Origin: an uncultured Enterocloster sp.
GTDB lineage: Bacteria > Bacillota > Clostridia > Lachnospirales > Lachnospiraceae
Assembly (NCBI GenBank): GCA_944383785.1
Contig: CALWQV010000009.1
Location: 1-48,808, forward strand
DNA length: 48,808 bases
Reading direction: 5' to 3'
Below, piece by piece: positions 7,087 to 17,005 of this stretch. Position 1 is the first letter of the stretch. The number at the start of each line of letters is the position of its first letter. Both the position numbers and the translations under genes were made by a program. Below the pieces are notes generated by a model. That model made no database searches. It worked only from the letters and a program-made list of their open reading frames with translations, and was not told the origin of the DNA.

Positions 7087-8271
7087 TTACGCTCCCATAG
7101 CCGCCTTATAGATTGCCAGAATATCCGCTTCTCCTAATTCCTTCCGCCCGGCAAGGGTCCGTTTTCCAAAGAACGTACACTTATGGGCCATTTCCTCCAG
7201 AACCTCCGGGGATACCTCTAGCTGCTTTAAAGTCACCGGCATATCCAGGCTAGCAAAATAATCCTCCGTCGCTTGAATCCCCGCCAGGGCCGTATTCATG
7301 GAATTTTCAAAATCCATATCTATATTCCAGACCCGCACCGCGTACTGGGCGAAGCGCTCTACGCCGGATGCGCACACATAGCGGGCCCAGGAAGGCCAAA
7401 GTGCCGATAATCCCGCGCCGTGGGCGATTCTGGGATACATACCGGAAAGCTCGTGCTCCAGCTGATGGACCTGCATCATGAAGCTGCGCCCGGCGCTGGT
7501 CAGATCATTGTGGGAGAGGCTGCCGGCCCACATCAGATTCGCCCTGGCCTCATAATTCTCAGGCTCCCGGTCCGCGATTCTCCCGGCCTCAATTACGCTC
7601 TTTAACAGTCCCTCCGCAATCCGGTCCGTCACCCCGTTCGCCTCTCCGATTCCAAAATACCGCTCCAGGGTGTGCATCATAATATCCACCGTTCCACAGC
7701 CCGTCTGGAACTTGCTCACCGTATAAGTCAGTTCCGGATTGCAGATAGAAAACAGCGGCCGGTGCAGGGAGCTGCCGAAGCCTCTCTTAAGACCGCCTTC
7801 CTCATTGGTAATCACGCAGGAATTGCTCATCTCGCTGCCAGAGGCGGAAAGAGTCAAAATGGTTCCCACCGGAAGGGCCTTCTTCGGCGCGGCTTCCTTT
7901 GTAAAAAACTTCCATACATCTACATCCGGGTTCCCCACTCCGTCGGCAATGCACTTGGAAGAATCGATCACGCTTCCGCCGCCTACGGCCAGCACCAGCT
8001 CCACCTTCTCTTTCAGGCACAGCTCAATCCCCTGCTTTGCCATGGAAAGGGTCGGATTGGCCTGGACGCCGCCCAGAGTTACATACTGGATCCCCTCCTG
8101 CTCAAGGGAATGAAAAACCGCATCCAAAAGCCCGGACTTTCTGGCGCTGCTTCCCCCAAAATGCACCAGCACCTTCTTAAAACCATACTCCTTAATGATC
8201 TTCCCTACCTGCAGATGGGTATCTTTCCCAAAAATCATCCTGGTAGGAGCATAAAATTCAAAATTTTCCAT
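7087..8271 (-). CDS. Iron-containing alcohol dehydrogenase (butanol dehydrogenase type)
   Basis: A 394-residue group III alcohol dehydrogenase that reduces aldehydes with NAD(P)H in the cytoplasm. The nucleotide-binding GGGSVIDSSK motif is in the first third (about residue 98). The histidine-rich metal region HQLEHELSG and the following HGAGLSALWP are present in the C-terminal helical half. The sequence is closest in feel to BdhA/YqhD-type enzymes (opening ENFEFYAPTRMIFGK). AAGGAGGGTG precedes the ATG, and a good promoter lies just upstream. The gene stands alone, so its physiological aldehyde is unknown. Confidence 0.92.
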   Translation of the reverse strand: MENFEFYAPTRMIFGKDTHLQVGKIIKEYGFKKVLVHFGGSSARKSGLLDAVFHSLEQEGIQYVTLGGVQANPTLSMAKQGIELCLKEKVELVLAVGGGSVIDSSKCIADGVGNPDVDVWKFFTKEAAPKKALPVGTILTLSASGSEMSNSCVITNEEGGLKRGFGSSLHRPLFSICNPELTYTVSKFQTGCGTVDIMMHTLERYFGIGEANGVTDRIAEGLLKSVIEAGRIADREPENYEARANLMWAGSLSHNDLTSAGRSFMMQVHQLEHELSGMYPRIAHGAGLSALWPSWARYVCASGVERFAQYAVRVWNIDMDFENSMNTALAGIQATEDYFASLDMPVTLKQLEVSPEVLEEMAHKCTFFGKRTLAGRKELGEADILAIYKAAMGA

Positions 8272-8305
8272 CGAAACACCCTCCTTCTGTGGCTTTTACA
8301 AAACA

Positions 8306-8334
8306 AGTATACTCCATGTCCACGCTCAGGGCAA
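8306..8334 (-). promoter_or_regulatory. Promoter of the alcohol dehydrogenase gene
   Basis: On the minus strand TTGCCC (8334-8329), a 17-base spacer and TATACT (8311-8306) lead into the alcohol dehydrogenase gene, with a leader of about 25-30 bases. Confidence 0.6.
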
Positions 8335-8427
8335 GCAGAAAACAGGCAAATGCCCCTGTCATACCGCCGCTTCCCCACGCATACACTCCTATGAACGGGA
8401 AATTTCCTACAGAAAGGTCGTGATCCC

Positions 8428-9591
8428 TTGTCCCCCAAAAATCTCCTAAAACGATTCGCCTACCTGTCATTCTGCCTGGTCTGCGCCTTGCTCCTTTTAT
8501 CCCGCACATCCCCCGGTCAGGCTGTGTCCGCCTGGGCCGGCTCTGTGGTCGGCCGTTTTTTCGGCAAAGAGGACACGGCCTCCCCCTCCCAGCCGGAGCC
8601 CATCAAATGGGTGGATTTTGACGTTACCTGCCAGGCCATGAACCAGGCCTTCCGCTATGATGTAGATACCTGCCAGGCGGACATTCATCTGAACTGGGTG
8701 GATCTTCTGGCCTATCTGGGTGCCCTGTACGGCGGAGATTTTTCTCTCTACAAGGCCTCAGATCTGGAAAAAGCCGCCCAGGCCATTCAAAGCAATGAGA
8801 CAACCATGGAGCAGCTGACAAAAAACATGAAATATTATCCCTATTACCGACAGGCCTACGGAGCGGTCTTAGACGGCCTGGTAGGGGAGTACGAGGCCCA
8901 GATCCCCAGGGAACAGGCTCCGGGCATCTATCTGCCCTCCGGCGTAGACGGCGGCACGCCGGATGATCCGGAAATTGTGTGGGTCAAAAAATACGGGCTG
9001 AAAGCATTTTCCCCCATTGCCAAATCCTTTCCCTACAGTGATTACGACGACTTTGGAGTCAGCCGCAGTTACGGCTTTAGCCGCCGCCATTTAGGCCACG
9101 ACATGATGGGGCAGGTAGGCACTCCTGTGATCGCGGTGGAATCCTGCTACGTGGAGGCCATGGGCTGGAACCAGTACGGAGGCTGGCGGCTGGGACTGCG
9201 CAGCTTTGACAAAAAGCGCTATTACTACTACGCCCATCTGCGCAAAAACTATCCCTATCAGTCCAATCTGAAGGAGGGAAGCATTGTAAGCGCCGGGGAT
9301 GTCATCGGCTATCTGGGCCGCACCGGCTACAGCGCTACGGAAAATACCAACAACATCGACGAGCCCCACCTGCACTTCGGCTTGCAGCTGATCTTCGATG
9401 AATCCCAGAAAGAAAGCACCAATGAAATCTGGATCGACTGCTTTGAACTGACCCGTTTTCTCTCCATGAACCGTTCAGAGGTGAAAAAAGTAGAAGGGAC
9501 CAAGGAATGGTCCAGAATTTACGGCATAAAAGACCCGGTAATTCCGGACAATGCCGAAATCACCGGGCAGGAAACGGTTTTCGAAAAGTAA
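8428..9591 (+). CDS. M23-family (LytM) peptidase, membrane anchored
   Basis: A 387-residue envelope protein. A hydrophobic segment at about residues 10-25 (FAYLSFCLVCALLLL) is a signal anchor or signal peptide. The C-terminal half holds an M23 zinc endopeptidase domain, with HLGHD as the first metal box and EPHLHFG as the second (HxH). M23 enzymes cut peptide cross-links of peptidoglycan; a sporulation or cell-separation role is possible but unproven. The start is a TTG with AAAGG ten bases upstream; no ATG fits. It converges with the HAD remnant, with only five bases between the stops. Confidence 0.85.
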   Translation: MSPKNLLKRFAYLSFCLVCALLLLSRTSPGQAVSAWAGSVVGRFFGKEDTASPSQPEPIKWVDFDVTCQAMNQAFRYDVDTCQADIHLNWVDLLAYLGALYGGDFSLYKASDLEKAAQAIQSNETTMEQLTKNMKYYPYYRQAYGAVLDGLVGEYEAQIPREQAPGIYLPSGVDGGTPDDPEIVWVKKYGLKAFSPIAKSFPYSDYDDFGVSRSYGFSRRHLGHDMMGQVGTPVIAVESCYVEAMGWNQYGGWRLGLRSFDKKRYYYYAHLRKNYPYQSNLKEGSIVSAGDVIGYLGRTGYSATENTNNIDEPHLHFGLQLIFDESQKESTNEIWIDCFELTRFLSMNRSEVKKVEGTKEWSRIYGIKDPVIPDNAEITGQETVFEK

Positions 9592-9596
9592 TGTGT

Positions 9597-9940
9597 CTAC
9601 CTCAGATTCTCCTGAAATTTCCAGATCAGCTGGTTCTGGTAAGCTCCCCCATAAGTGCCGTCCTCCAAACGGTCTAAGGCTTCTAACACCAGCTGTTCCC
9701 AGGAGCTCTGCTCCTGATTCACCAGAATCGGATAGTAAAAAATCCCATTCTCCTCTGCCGCCCTAAAGTCTCCCGGAGCATCTCCTACCATCAGGCATTT
9801 CTCCTGTTTGTAGCCTGTGGACAAAAGCTTGCGGATTCCGGAATTATACTCGGTGCTCAGCTTCGTAGACATATCATTGGCGTTGATATCATATACTTCC
9901 AGGGCCATCCCCCTGCTGGAAGATGGTCTGCATACTGTAT
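9597..9940 (-). pseudogene. C-terminal remnant of a HAD-family phosphatase
   Basis: The frame reads LMVGDAPGDFRAAEENG, the motif III/IV region of haloacid-dehalogenase hydrolases with the metal-binding GDxxxD, and then a YYPILV...SSWEQ tail. The N-terminal part with the DxD nucleophile is missing. The open frame runs upstream into the end of the DUF1015 gene without a proper start or ribosome site (an ATG at 9908 abuts a G-run). I read it as the last ~105 residues of a ~240-residue enzyme, beheaded by deletion next to the DUF1015 gene. Confidence 0.7.
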
Positions 9941-11203
9941 TTACTTCTCTGGGGCTGCCCCTTCCCTTAACGGATGAATCCAAATCCCGCTGAGCAGCTT
10001 CGGCTCAAACCAGGTAGACTTAGGCGGCATCAAAAGCCCCGCGTCCGCCACCGCCAACAGCTCCTCCATAGCGGTGGGGTACATGGAAAATCCCACCTTC
10101 ATATCGCTGCGGGCCCGGCGCTCGATCTCCGAAAGCCCCCGGATTCCCCCGATAAAATCGATGCGCTGATCAACCCGGGGATCCCCGATGCCAAGCACCG
10201 GCCCCAAAAGCCAGTCCTGAAGCACCGACACATCCAGTCCCTTTACCGGGTCAGAACTTAAGATCTCCGGCTTTGCCGTCAGCCGGTACCAGCGCTCCTC
10301 AAGGAACATACCAAAGACGCCCTTTTTACTTGGAGCGAAGGCTTCCGCTCCCAAGGGCTCCACCAGAAAATGCCTGGAAATCTCGTCCAGAAACTGAGGT
10401 ACGCTTCTCCCATTCAGATCCTTCACCACCCGGTTATAGGGCAGAATCTTCAGCTGCTCCTGGGGAAACAGCACCGAAAGGAAAAAGTTAAAGGGCTCTT
10501 CCCCTGTGTAATCCGGATTCTCCGCTCTCCGCTTTAAGCCCACCTTCACCGCGGACGCCGCCCGGTGATGGCCGTCGGCGATATAGGTAAAGGGGATGCG
10601 GCCAAAAGCCTCCTCCATCCGGGAGACGGTTTCCGGGTCATCCACCCTCCAGACCACATGTTCCACTCCATCCTCCGCCGTAAACTGGTAAATCGGCTCA
10701 TGAGCCTGAACCCAGCCGTCCACTAACCCCTGAAGCTCCTCCCGGTTCCGGTAGGCCAGAAAGATCGGCCCCGTATGAGCGTCCAGCCGGTCCACATGGT
10801 TGATCCGGTCCTGTTCCTTTTCTTCCCTTGTATTCTCATGGCGGCGGATCACGCCGTCCATATAGTCGTCCACACTGCAGCAGGCGGTGATTCCCGTCTG
10901 GGCCCGGCCATCCATGGTCAGCCGGTAAATATAGTAGCAGGACGCGCCGTCCCACACATATGTGCCCTCTCTGATCCGCTCCGTCAAAAGCTCTTTCGCC
11001 TTGTCATAGACCCGCTCATCCTGCGACGGCACGCTGTCCGGAAACCACACGTCCGGGCGGTCAATGTTTAAAAAGGACAATGGCCTGCCCTTTACCGCCT
11101 CCCTGGCTTCCATCCTGCTGTACACATCATAGGGAAGGGCCGCCGCCTGGCCGGCGGCGGCCCCATTGGGTCGATAACAGGAAAATGGTCTTACAACAGC
11201 CAT
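9941..11203 (-). CDS. DUF1015-family protein in the serine operon
   Basis: A 420-residue protein of the DUF1015 family, recognised by its opening RPFSCYRPN...LPYDVYS, the central ADGHHRAASA box and the HPLREG tail. The biochemical role is not established in any reference known to me. The histidine-rich ADGHHR box looks like a catalytic or nucleotide-binding site. It starts 13 bases after the serA stop and lies in the order serC-serA-DUF1015, which I recall as a recurrent arrangement in Clostridia. A function tied to serine or phosphoserine metabolism is therefore a fair inference. GGAGGA precedes the ATG. Confidence 0.85.
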   Translation of the reverse strand: MAVVRPFSCYRPNGAAAGQAAALPYDVYSRMEAREAVKGRPLSFLNIDRPDVWFPDSVPSQDERVYDKAKELLTERIREGTYVWDGASCYYIYRLTMDGRAQTGITACCSVDDYMDGVIRRHENTREEKEQDRINHVDRLDAHTGPIFLAYRNREELQGLVDGWVQAHEPIYQFTAEDGVEHVVWRVDDPETVSRMEEAFGRIPFTYIADGHHRAASAVKVGLKRRAENPDYTGEEPFNFFLSVLFPQEQLKILPYNRVVKDLNGRSVPQFLDEISRHFLVEPLGAEAFAPSKKGVFGMFLEERWYRLTAKPEILSSDPVKGLDVSVLQDWLLGPVLGIGDPRVDQRIDFIGGIRGLSEIERRARSDMKVGFSMYPTAMEELLAVADAGLLMPPKSTWFEPKLLSGIWIHPLREGAAPEK

Positions 11204-11216
11204 CCTGTTCCTCCTC

Positions 11217-12380
11217 CTATTTCACAACTCTTACTCTTAAAACGCCCTGAATTGCCTTCAGCTTCTCGATGGTTTCCTCAGTGGGACGCCCCTCCAGATC
11301 CAAAAGGGTGTAGGCGTACTTATCACGGCTCTTATTGGTCATATCGGAAATATTCACGCCCTGTCCGGCCACTGTCCCCGTCACCTGTCCGATCATATTG
11401 GGGATATTTAAGTGGAGCACCGCCACCCGGCTCTCGGTCTGGCAGATCCCCATATCGCAGTTGGGATAATTGACGGAATTTTTAATATTTCCGTTCTCCA
11501 GGTAATCGGTCAGCTCCTTTACCGCCATCTTTGCGCAGTTATCCTCCGACTCCTCGGTGGAAGCTCCCAGATGGGGGATTACGATGGTATTCTTCATATG
11601 GACGGAATTGGGATTTGGGAAGTCGGTCACATAGCGGGCCACCTTGCCGTTCTCTAAGGCCGCCGCCATATCCTGATCATTAACCAGCACATCACGGGCG
11701 AAGTTCAGCACAACCACGCCGTCCTTCATCTCATCCAGCTTTTCCTTATTAATCATCCCCTTGGTATCCGCGGTAGCGGGCACATGGATGGTGATATAAT
11801 CGCACTCCTGATAAATGGTGTCCACGCTGGTAATATGCTTCACGTCCCGGTTCAGCATCCAGGCCGCGTTCACGGAGATAAAGGGATCGTATCCGTAAAC
11901 CTCCATGCCCAGAGCCGCCGCCGCGTTGGCTACCTCAGCCCCGATGGCCCCCAGGCCGATGACGCCCAGCTTCTTGCCCCGGATCTCGTGGCCCGCGAAG
12001 GCCTTCTTGCTCTTCTCCGTGGCCTTGGCAATGTCGGGATTCTCTTCATTCTCCCGGCACCAGCGGATGCCGCCCACTACGTCTCTGGCGGCCAGGAACA
12101 GGCCGGCCAGCACCAGCTCCTTCACGCCGTTGGCATTGGCCCCCGGTGTATTAAATACCACAATTCCCTTCTGGGCACAGTCGTCCAGGGGAATGTTGTT
12201 GACCCCGGCCCCGGCTCTGGCCACCGCCAGAAGCCCATCCGGAAGCTCCATCTCGTGCATGGAAGCGCTGCGCACCAGCACGCCCTGAGCCTCCGCCATC
12301 TGATCCGTAATCTGATAATCCTCCGGCAGGCGGTCCAGGCCGCACTGGGCAATGGGATTTAAGCAGCAAATTTTTTTCAT
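11217..12380 (-). CDS. serA: D-3-phosphoglycerate dehydrogenase
   Basis: A 387-residue NAD-dependent dehydrogenase that carries out the first step of serine synthesis from 3-phosphoglycerate. The Rossmann motif GVIGLGAIG is at about residue 140, the catalytic region with PHLGASTEES near residue 270, and a C-terminal ACT domain at about 315-387 that usually binds serine for feedback control. It lacks the extra intervening domain of long-form enzymes. It starts eight bases after the serC stop, so it is clearly one transcript with serC and the DUF1015 gene. Confidence 0.95.
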   Translation of the reverse strand: MKKICCLNPIAQCGLDRLPEDYQITDQMAEAQGVLVRSASMHEMELPDGLLAVARAGAGVNNIPLDDCAQKGIVVFNTPGANANGVKELVLAGLFLAARDVVGGIRWCRENEENPDIAKATEKSKKAFAGHEIRGKKLGVIGLGAIGAEVANAAAALGMEVYGYDPFISVNAAWMLNRDVKHITSVDTIYQECDYITIHVPATADTKGMINKEKLDEMKDGVVVLNFARDVLVNDQDMAAALENGKVARYVTDFPNPNSVHMKNTIVIPHLGASTEESEDNCAKMAVKELTDYLENGNIKNSVNYPNCDMGICQTESRVAVLHLNIPNMIGQVTGTVAGQGVNISDMTNKSRDKYAYTLLDLEGRPTEETIEKLKAIQGVLRVRVVK

Positions 12381-12388
12381 CCTATCCT

Positions 12389-13474
12389 CTACCTCCCGTT
12401 CTTCTTCTCAAAAGCATCCATAAACGCTACCAGCTTCTCCACTCCCTCAATGGGCATGGCGTTATAGATGCTGGCCCGCATACCGCCTACGGTTCTGTGT
12501 CCTTTCAGGTTCTCAAAACCGGCCTCCTTGGACTCCTTCACAAACTGGGCGTCCAGATCCGCGTCTCCGGTAATGAAGGGAACGTTCATTAGGGAACGGT
12601 CCTCCTTCACCACAGTACCCTTAAACAGCTTGCTCTGATCCAGGAAATCATAGAGGATCTTAGCCTTCTTCTCATTATATTCCTTCATGGCTGCAAGGCC
12701 GCCCTGTCTCTTTAACCACTGGAACACCTTGCCGCAGATGTAGATGCCGTAGGTGGGAGGCGTATTGTAGAGGGAGCCCGCATCCGCGTGAGTCTTGTAG
12801 CGCAGCATGGTGGGAGTCCCCTCCAGCACATCCTCGCTGATTAAATCCTCCCGGATGATCACGATCACCGTGCCGGCAGGGCCTACATTCTTCTGAGCGC
12901 CCGCGAAGATCAGGCCGTATTTGGTCACATCCACCGGTTCCGATAAGAAGCAGGAGGATTGATCCGCCACCAGCAGCTTGCCCTTGGTATTAGGAAGCTT
13001 CCAGAACTTGGTGCCGTAGATGGTATTATTCTCGCAAATATACACATAATCCGCATTCTCATCAATGGGAAGGTCCGAGCAGTCCGGTATGTAGCTGAAG
13101 GTTTTGTCCGCGCTGGATGCTACCGCGTTGGCGGTTCCATAGAGCTTTGCCTCGGAAAAGGCCTTCTTGGCCCACTGGCCCGTCACAATATAATCCGCCA
13201 CCTTATTTTTCATCAGGTTCATGGGAACCATGGCGAATTGCTGGGAGGCGCCTCCCTGTAAGAACAGCACCTTATAGTTCTCCGGAATGTTTAACAATTC
13301 CCGCAGATCCGCCTCCGCCGTATCGATGATGGACTGGTAGGCCTTTGAACGGTGGCTCATCTCCATTACGGACATACCGGTTCCCTTGTAATCCAGCATC
13401 TCCTGGGCCGCTTCCGCCAAAACTTCCTCCGGCAGCGTAGCCGGGCCAGCTGAAAAGTTGTAAACTCTGCTCAT
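12389..13474 (-). CDS. serC: Phosphoserine aminotransferase
   Basis: A 361-residue class V PLP aminotransferase that makes phosphoserine from phosphohydroxypyruvate, the second serine step. The opening YNFSAGPATLPEEV is diagnostic, and the PLP lysine is in AGAQKNVGPAG. GGAGGAG upstream supports the ATG at 13474; 20 further in-frame codons upstream read as lysine/arginine-rich noise. A promoter lies at 13607-13579, so the serC-serA-DUF1015 unit can be expressed apart from the ilv genes. No serB-type phosphatase is nearby except the broken HAD remnant at the operon end. Confidence 0.95.
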   Translation of the reverse strand: MSRVYNFSAGPATLPEEVLAEAAQEMLDYKGTGMSVMEMSHRSKAYQSIIDTAEADLRELLNIPENYKVLFLQGGASQQFAMVPMNLMKNKVADYIVTGQWAKKAFSEAKLYGTANAVASSADKTFSYIPDCSDLPIDENADYVYICENNTIYGTKFWKLPNTKGKLLVADQSSCFLSEPVDVTKYGLIFAGAQKNVGPAGTVIVIIREDLISEDVLEGTPTMLRYKTHADAGSLYNTPPTYGIYICGKVFQWLKRQGGLAAMKEYNEKKAKILYDFLDQSKLFKGTVVKEDRSLMNVPFITGDADLDAQFVKESKEAGFENLKGHRTVGGMRASIYNAMPIEGVEKLVAFMDAFEKKNGR

Positions 13475-13578
13475 CTTGCTCTCCTCCTTTTTCTCGCGAC
13501 CTCCCCGCACTCCTTTCCGCTCCACGGCTTTCATGCTTTAACAGAGTATCGCGGTTACGTTTTCAGGTATTAAATCCC

Positions 13579-13607
13579 ATAATACTCCATTTTTACTGAA
13601 TTTTCAA
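13579..13607 (-). promoter_or_regulatory. Promoter of serC-serA-DUF1015
   Basis: On the minus strand TTGAAA (13607-13602) is followed after 17 bases by TATTAT (13584-13579). The -35 lies inside the last codons of ilvB, so the serine operon starts its own transcript while still able to receive readthrough from ilvB. Confidence 0.65.
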
Positions 13608-15275
13608 GTCCGTATCGTCAAATGCATCCGCAATTGGAGCCCCAGGGGATACCATAGGAAATACTTTCTCATCGCAGCCGATCTGGCAGTCGATTACAAC
13701 CGGCCCTTCCGCCTCCATTGCCTTTTTAAAGATCTGGGCAAATTCCTCCTTCTGATTCACCCGGTAAGCGGTGGCCCCCATAGCCTCGGAAAGCTTTACA
13801 TAATCCACATTGTCGTTCAAAATTGTCTGGGAATAGCGCTTTCCATAGAAAAGGGTCTGCCACTGGCGCACCATGCCTAATACATGATTATTAATGATCA
13901 CCTCGATAATATGCACACGATTGCGGGCCGCCGTGGCGATTTCATTCATGTTCATGCGGAAGCACCCGTCTCCGGCGATATTGACCACCACCCGGTCCGG
14001 GTTGGCGATCTTCGCGCCGATGGAGGCTCCCAGGCCAAAGCCCATGGTTCCCAGGCCGCCGGAGGTCAAAAGGGTTCTGGGGCTGCGGAAATTATAATAC
14101 TGGGCCGCCCACATCTGATGCTGTCCCACCTCGGTGACAATGATGGCGTCCTCTGGCGTCATTTCGTCAATGGTCTGGATGATATATGGTCCAGTTAAAA
14201 GCCTCTTGTCGTAGCGCAGGGGATACATATCCTTCATGCGCTCAATATGGGCGATCCACTCGTCATGGTTGACGGGATCCAGCCGGGCGTTGAGCTTGCG
14301 CAGGATCACCTTGGCGTCCCCTACGATGCTGGCGGTTACGCGGATGTTCTTATTGATCTCCGCCCGGTCCACGTCGATCTGAAGAATCTTGGCGTTTTTG
14401 GCGAATTTAGAGGCGTTGCCCGTTACCCGGTCGGAGAAACGGGCCCCCACCACGATCAACAGGTCGCACTCGGTGATGCCAAAATTGGAGGTCTTGGTGC
14501 CGTGCATGCCCACCATTCCGGTATAGAGCTCATCCTTGCCGTCAAAAGCGCCCTTTCCCATCAGGCTGTCCGCCACCGGAGCCTGAATCTTGTGGGCAAA
14601 TGCCTTCAGCTCCTCGGAGGCGCCCGCGATCACCGCGCCGCCGCCTACAAAGATAAAGGGCTTTCTGGAATTGCGGATCATCTCCGCCGCCCGATCCATG
14701 TCCTCCTCGGTGATGGTATCCGTCTGCCGCGGGATCTGGGCCGGAGCCTGGAATTCATACTCGCACAGGGCCTCGGTCACATCCTTGGTAATATCGATCA
14801 GCACCGGTCCCGGCCGTCCTGTCTGGGCAATGGTAAAGGCGCGGCGCATCACCTGGGCCAGGCGGTTTACATCCTTCACAATAAAATTGTATTTTGTAAT
14901 GGGCATGGTCACGCCCGCAATATCGATCTCCTGGAAGCTATCTTTTCCCAGAAGCTTGGTTCCCACGTTGCAGGTAATGGCGATCACCGGCACAGAATCC
15001 ATATAGGCGGTGGCGATTCCCGTCACCAGATTGGTAGCGCCGGGGCCGGAAGTGGCCAGGCACACGCCCACCTTCCCGGTGGACCTGGCGTAGCCGTCCG
15101 CCGCGTGGGCCGCCCCCTGCTCATGGGAAGTCAGGATGTGGGTAATCTCATCCTGATGCTTATAAAGGGCATCGTATATATTCAGGATCGCTCCCCCGGG
15201 GTAGCCAAAGACCGTATCGACTCCCTGCTCCCTCAGGCACTGGATCACAATTTCTGCTCCTGTTAACTTAGACAT
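13593..15275 (-). CDS. ilvB: Acetolactate synthase, large subunit
   Basis: A 560-residue TPP enzyme that condenses pyruvate into acetolactate (or with 2-oxobutyrate into acetohydroxybutyrate) for branched-chain amino acids. The catalytic glutamate E52 sits in SHEQGAAHAADGYAR. The TPP-Mg motif begins GDGCFRMN and closes with VIINN in the C-terminal third, and a FAD-type middle domain is present. AAGGAG precedes the ATG. It lies 37 bases after ilvD. No small regulatory subunit (ilvN) is adjacent, so either it is elsewhere or this enzyme works without one. Confidence 0.94.
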   Translation of the reverse strand: MSKLTGAEIVIQCLREQGVDTVFGYPGGAILNIYDALYKHQDEITHILTSHEQGAAHAADGYARSTGKVGVCLATSGPGATNLVTGIATAYMDSVPVIAITCNVGTKLLGKDSFQEIDIAGVTMPITKYNFIVKDVNRLAQVMRRAFTIAQTGRPGPVLIDITKDVTEALCEYEFQAPAQIPRQTDTITEEDMDRAAEMIRNSRKPFIFVGGGAVIAGASEELKAFAHKIQAPVADSLMGKGAFDGKDELYTGMVGMHGTKTSNFGITECDLLIVVGARFSDRVTGNASKFAKNAKILQIDVDRAEINKNIRVTASIVGDAKVILRKLNARLDPVNHDEWIAHIERMKDMYPLRYDKRLLTGPYIIQTIDEMTPEDAIIVTEVGQHQMWAAQYYNFRSPRTLLTSGGLGTMGFGLGASIGAKIANPDRVVVNIAGDGCFRMNMNEIATAARNRVHIIEVIINNHVLGMVRQWQTLFYGKRYSQTILNDNVDYVKLSEAMGATAYRVNQKEEFAQIFKKAMEAEGPVVIDCQIGCDEKVFPMVSPGAPIADAFDDTDLKIQ

Positions 15276-15312
15276 ATGGTATGCACTCCTTTTTTAATAC
15301 TCTCGTCCGGCT

Positions 15313-16977
15313 TTACTTCACCTCCAGCACAGCTCCCCGATCTGCACTTGTTACCAGGGAAGCGTAGCGGGCCAGATAGCCGCTTGTAACCTGAGGCGTA
15401 GGAGCCTGCCATCTGGCCTTTCTCGCGGCCAGCTCCTCATCGGAAACCTTCAGCTCCAGCTTGTGGTTATCAATATCGATGGAAATCAGATCCCCTTCTT
15501 CCACCAGGGCGATGGGGCCTCCCACCTGTGCCTCCGGCGATACGTGGCCGATGGAAGCGCCTCTGGAAGCGCCGGAAAATCTTCCGTCCGTGATCAGGGC
15601 CACGGTGGAGCCCAGTCCCATGCCCGCGATGGCGGAGGTGGGGTTTAACATCTCTCGCATGCCGGGACCGCCCTTGGGCCCTTCATACCGGATCACTACC
15701 ACGTCCCCGGCCACGATCTTTCCGCCCTTGATGGCGGCGATGGCATCTTCCTCGCAGTTGAAGACTCTGGCCGGGCCCTCATGCTTTAGCATCTCAGGGG
15801 CTACGGCGGAGCGCTTCACCACTGCAGAATCAGGAGCTAAGTTGCCCCGAAGGATAGCGATGCCGCCGGTCTGGCTGTAGGGATTATCGATGGGGCGGAT
15901 CACCTCAGGATTTAAGTTGACGCAGTCTTTAATATTCTCCCCCACGGTCTTGCCGGTCACCGTCATGCAGTCCAGATTCAAAAGTCCCTTCTTGCTGATC
16001 TCCTTCATCACCGCGTAGATACCGCCGGCCTCGTTGAGATCCTCGATGTAGGTGGGCCCTGCGGGCGCTAAGTGGCACAGATTGGGGGTTCTGGCGCTGA
16101 TCTCATTTGCAATATCCACGTTCAGCTCCACTCCCGCCTCATGGGCGATGGCCGGCAGATGGAGCATGCTATTGGTGGAGCATCCCAGAGCCATATCCAT
16201 GGTCAGGGCATTGATAAAGGCATCCTTGGTCATAATATCCCTGGGACGGATGTTCTTGCGGTACATCTCCATCACCTGCATTCCGGCGTGCTTGGCCAGC
16301 TTGATCCGCTCCGAGTAAACCGCCGGGATGGTTCCGTTGCCCTTTAAGCCCATGCCTAAAACCTCGGTCAAACAGTTCATGCTGTTGGCCGTGTACATGC
16401 CGGAGCAGGAACCGCAGGTGGGACATGCCTTTGCCTCAAATTCCTCCACATCTTCCAAGGACATGGTTCCCGCCGCGTAGGAGCCTACGGCCTCAAACAT
16501 GCTGGACAGGCTGGTCTTATGGCCCTTCACATGGCCGGCCAGCATGGGGCCGCCGCTGACAAATACGGTGGGAACATTAATCCGGGCCGCCGCCATCAGA
16601 AGGCCGGGAACATTTTTATCACAGTTGGGAACCATCACCAGTGCGTCAAACTGATGGGCGATGGCCATGCACTCGGTGGAGTCGGCGATCAGGTCACGGG
16701 TCACCAAGGAATATTTCATGCCCATATGGCCCATGGCAATGCCATCGCAGACCGCGATGGCGGGAAATACCACTGGCGTTCCGCCGGCCATGGCGACTCC
16801 AAGCTTCACCGCCTCCACGATCTTATCCAGATTCATGTGGCCGGGTACAATCTCATTATAGGAGCTGACGATGCCGACCAAGGGCTTTGCCAGCTCTTCC
16901 TTTGTCATTCCCAGGGCGTTGAACAGAGATCTGTGGGGCGCCTGCTGCATACCAGTTTTTACCGCATCACTTTTCAT
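15313..16977 (-). CDS. ilvD: Dihydroxy-acid dehydratase
   Basis: A 554-residue iron-sulfur dehydratase, the third common step of valine/isoleucine synthesis. The cluster cysteines are visible in [10 protein letters not shown] and in [19 protein letters not shown], and the C-terminal DGRFSG region is present. Length is normal. AAGGAGGA precedes the ATG, and the gene starts 28 bases after leuB. As an oxygen-sensitive Fe-S enzyme it fits an anaerobe. ilvC and ilvE are not in the window. Confidence 0.95.
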   Translation of the reverse strand: MKSDAVKTGMQQAPHRSLFNALGMTKEELAKPLVGIVSSYNEIVPGHMNLDKIVEAVKLGVAMAGGTPVVFPAIAVCDGIAMGHMGMKYSLVTRDLIADSTECMAIAHQFDALVMVPNCDKNVPGLLMAAARINVPTVFVSGGPMLAGHVKGHKTSLSSMFEAVGSYAAGTMSLEDVEEFEAKACPTCGSCSGMYTANSMNCLTEVLGMGLKGNGTIPAVYSERIKLAKHAGMQVMEMYRKNIRPRDIMTKDAFINALTMDMALGCSTNSMLHLPAIAHEAGVELNVDIANEISARTPNLCHLAPAGPTYIEDLNEAGGIYAVMKEISKKGLLNLDCMTVTGKTVGENIKDCVNLNPEVIRPIDNPYSQTGGIAILRGNLAPDSAVVKRSAVAPEMLKHEGPARVFNCEEDAIAAIKGGKIVAGDVVVIRYEGPKGGPGMREMLNPTSAIAGMGLGSTVALITDGRFSGASRGASIGHVSPEAQVGGPIALVEEGDLISIDIDNHKLELKVSDEELAARKARWQAPTPQVTSGYLARYASLVTSADRGAVLEVK

Positions 16978-17005
16978 ATGGAAATCCTCCTTATCACATC
17001 TGCGC

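Noticed and set aside
14247..15266. 339-codon open frame on the plus strand opposite ilvB
   Set aside because: It is the antisense shadow of a well-supported ilvB gene, with histidine/glycine-rich composition, no ribosome site and no recognisable domain. The same holds for the long antisense frames at 1651-2481, 4595-5413, 20501-21436, 25586-26500, 34429-35346 and 36320-37195.
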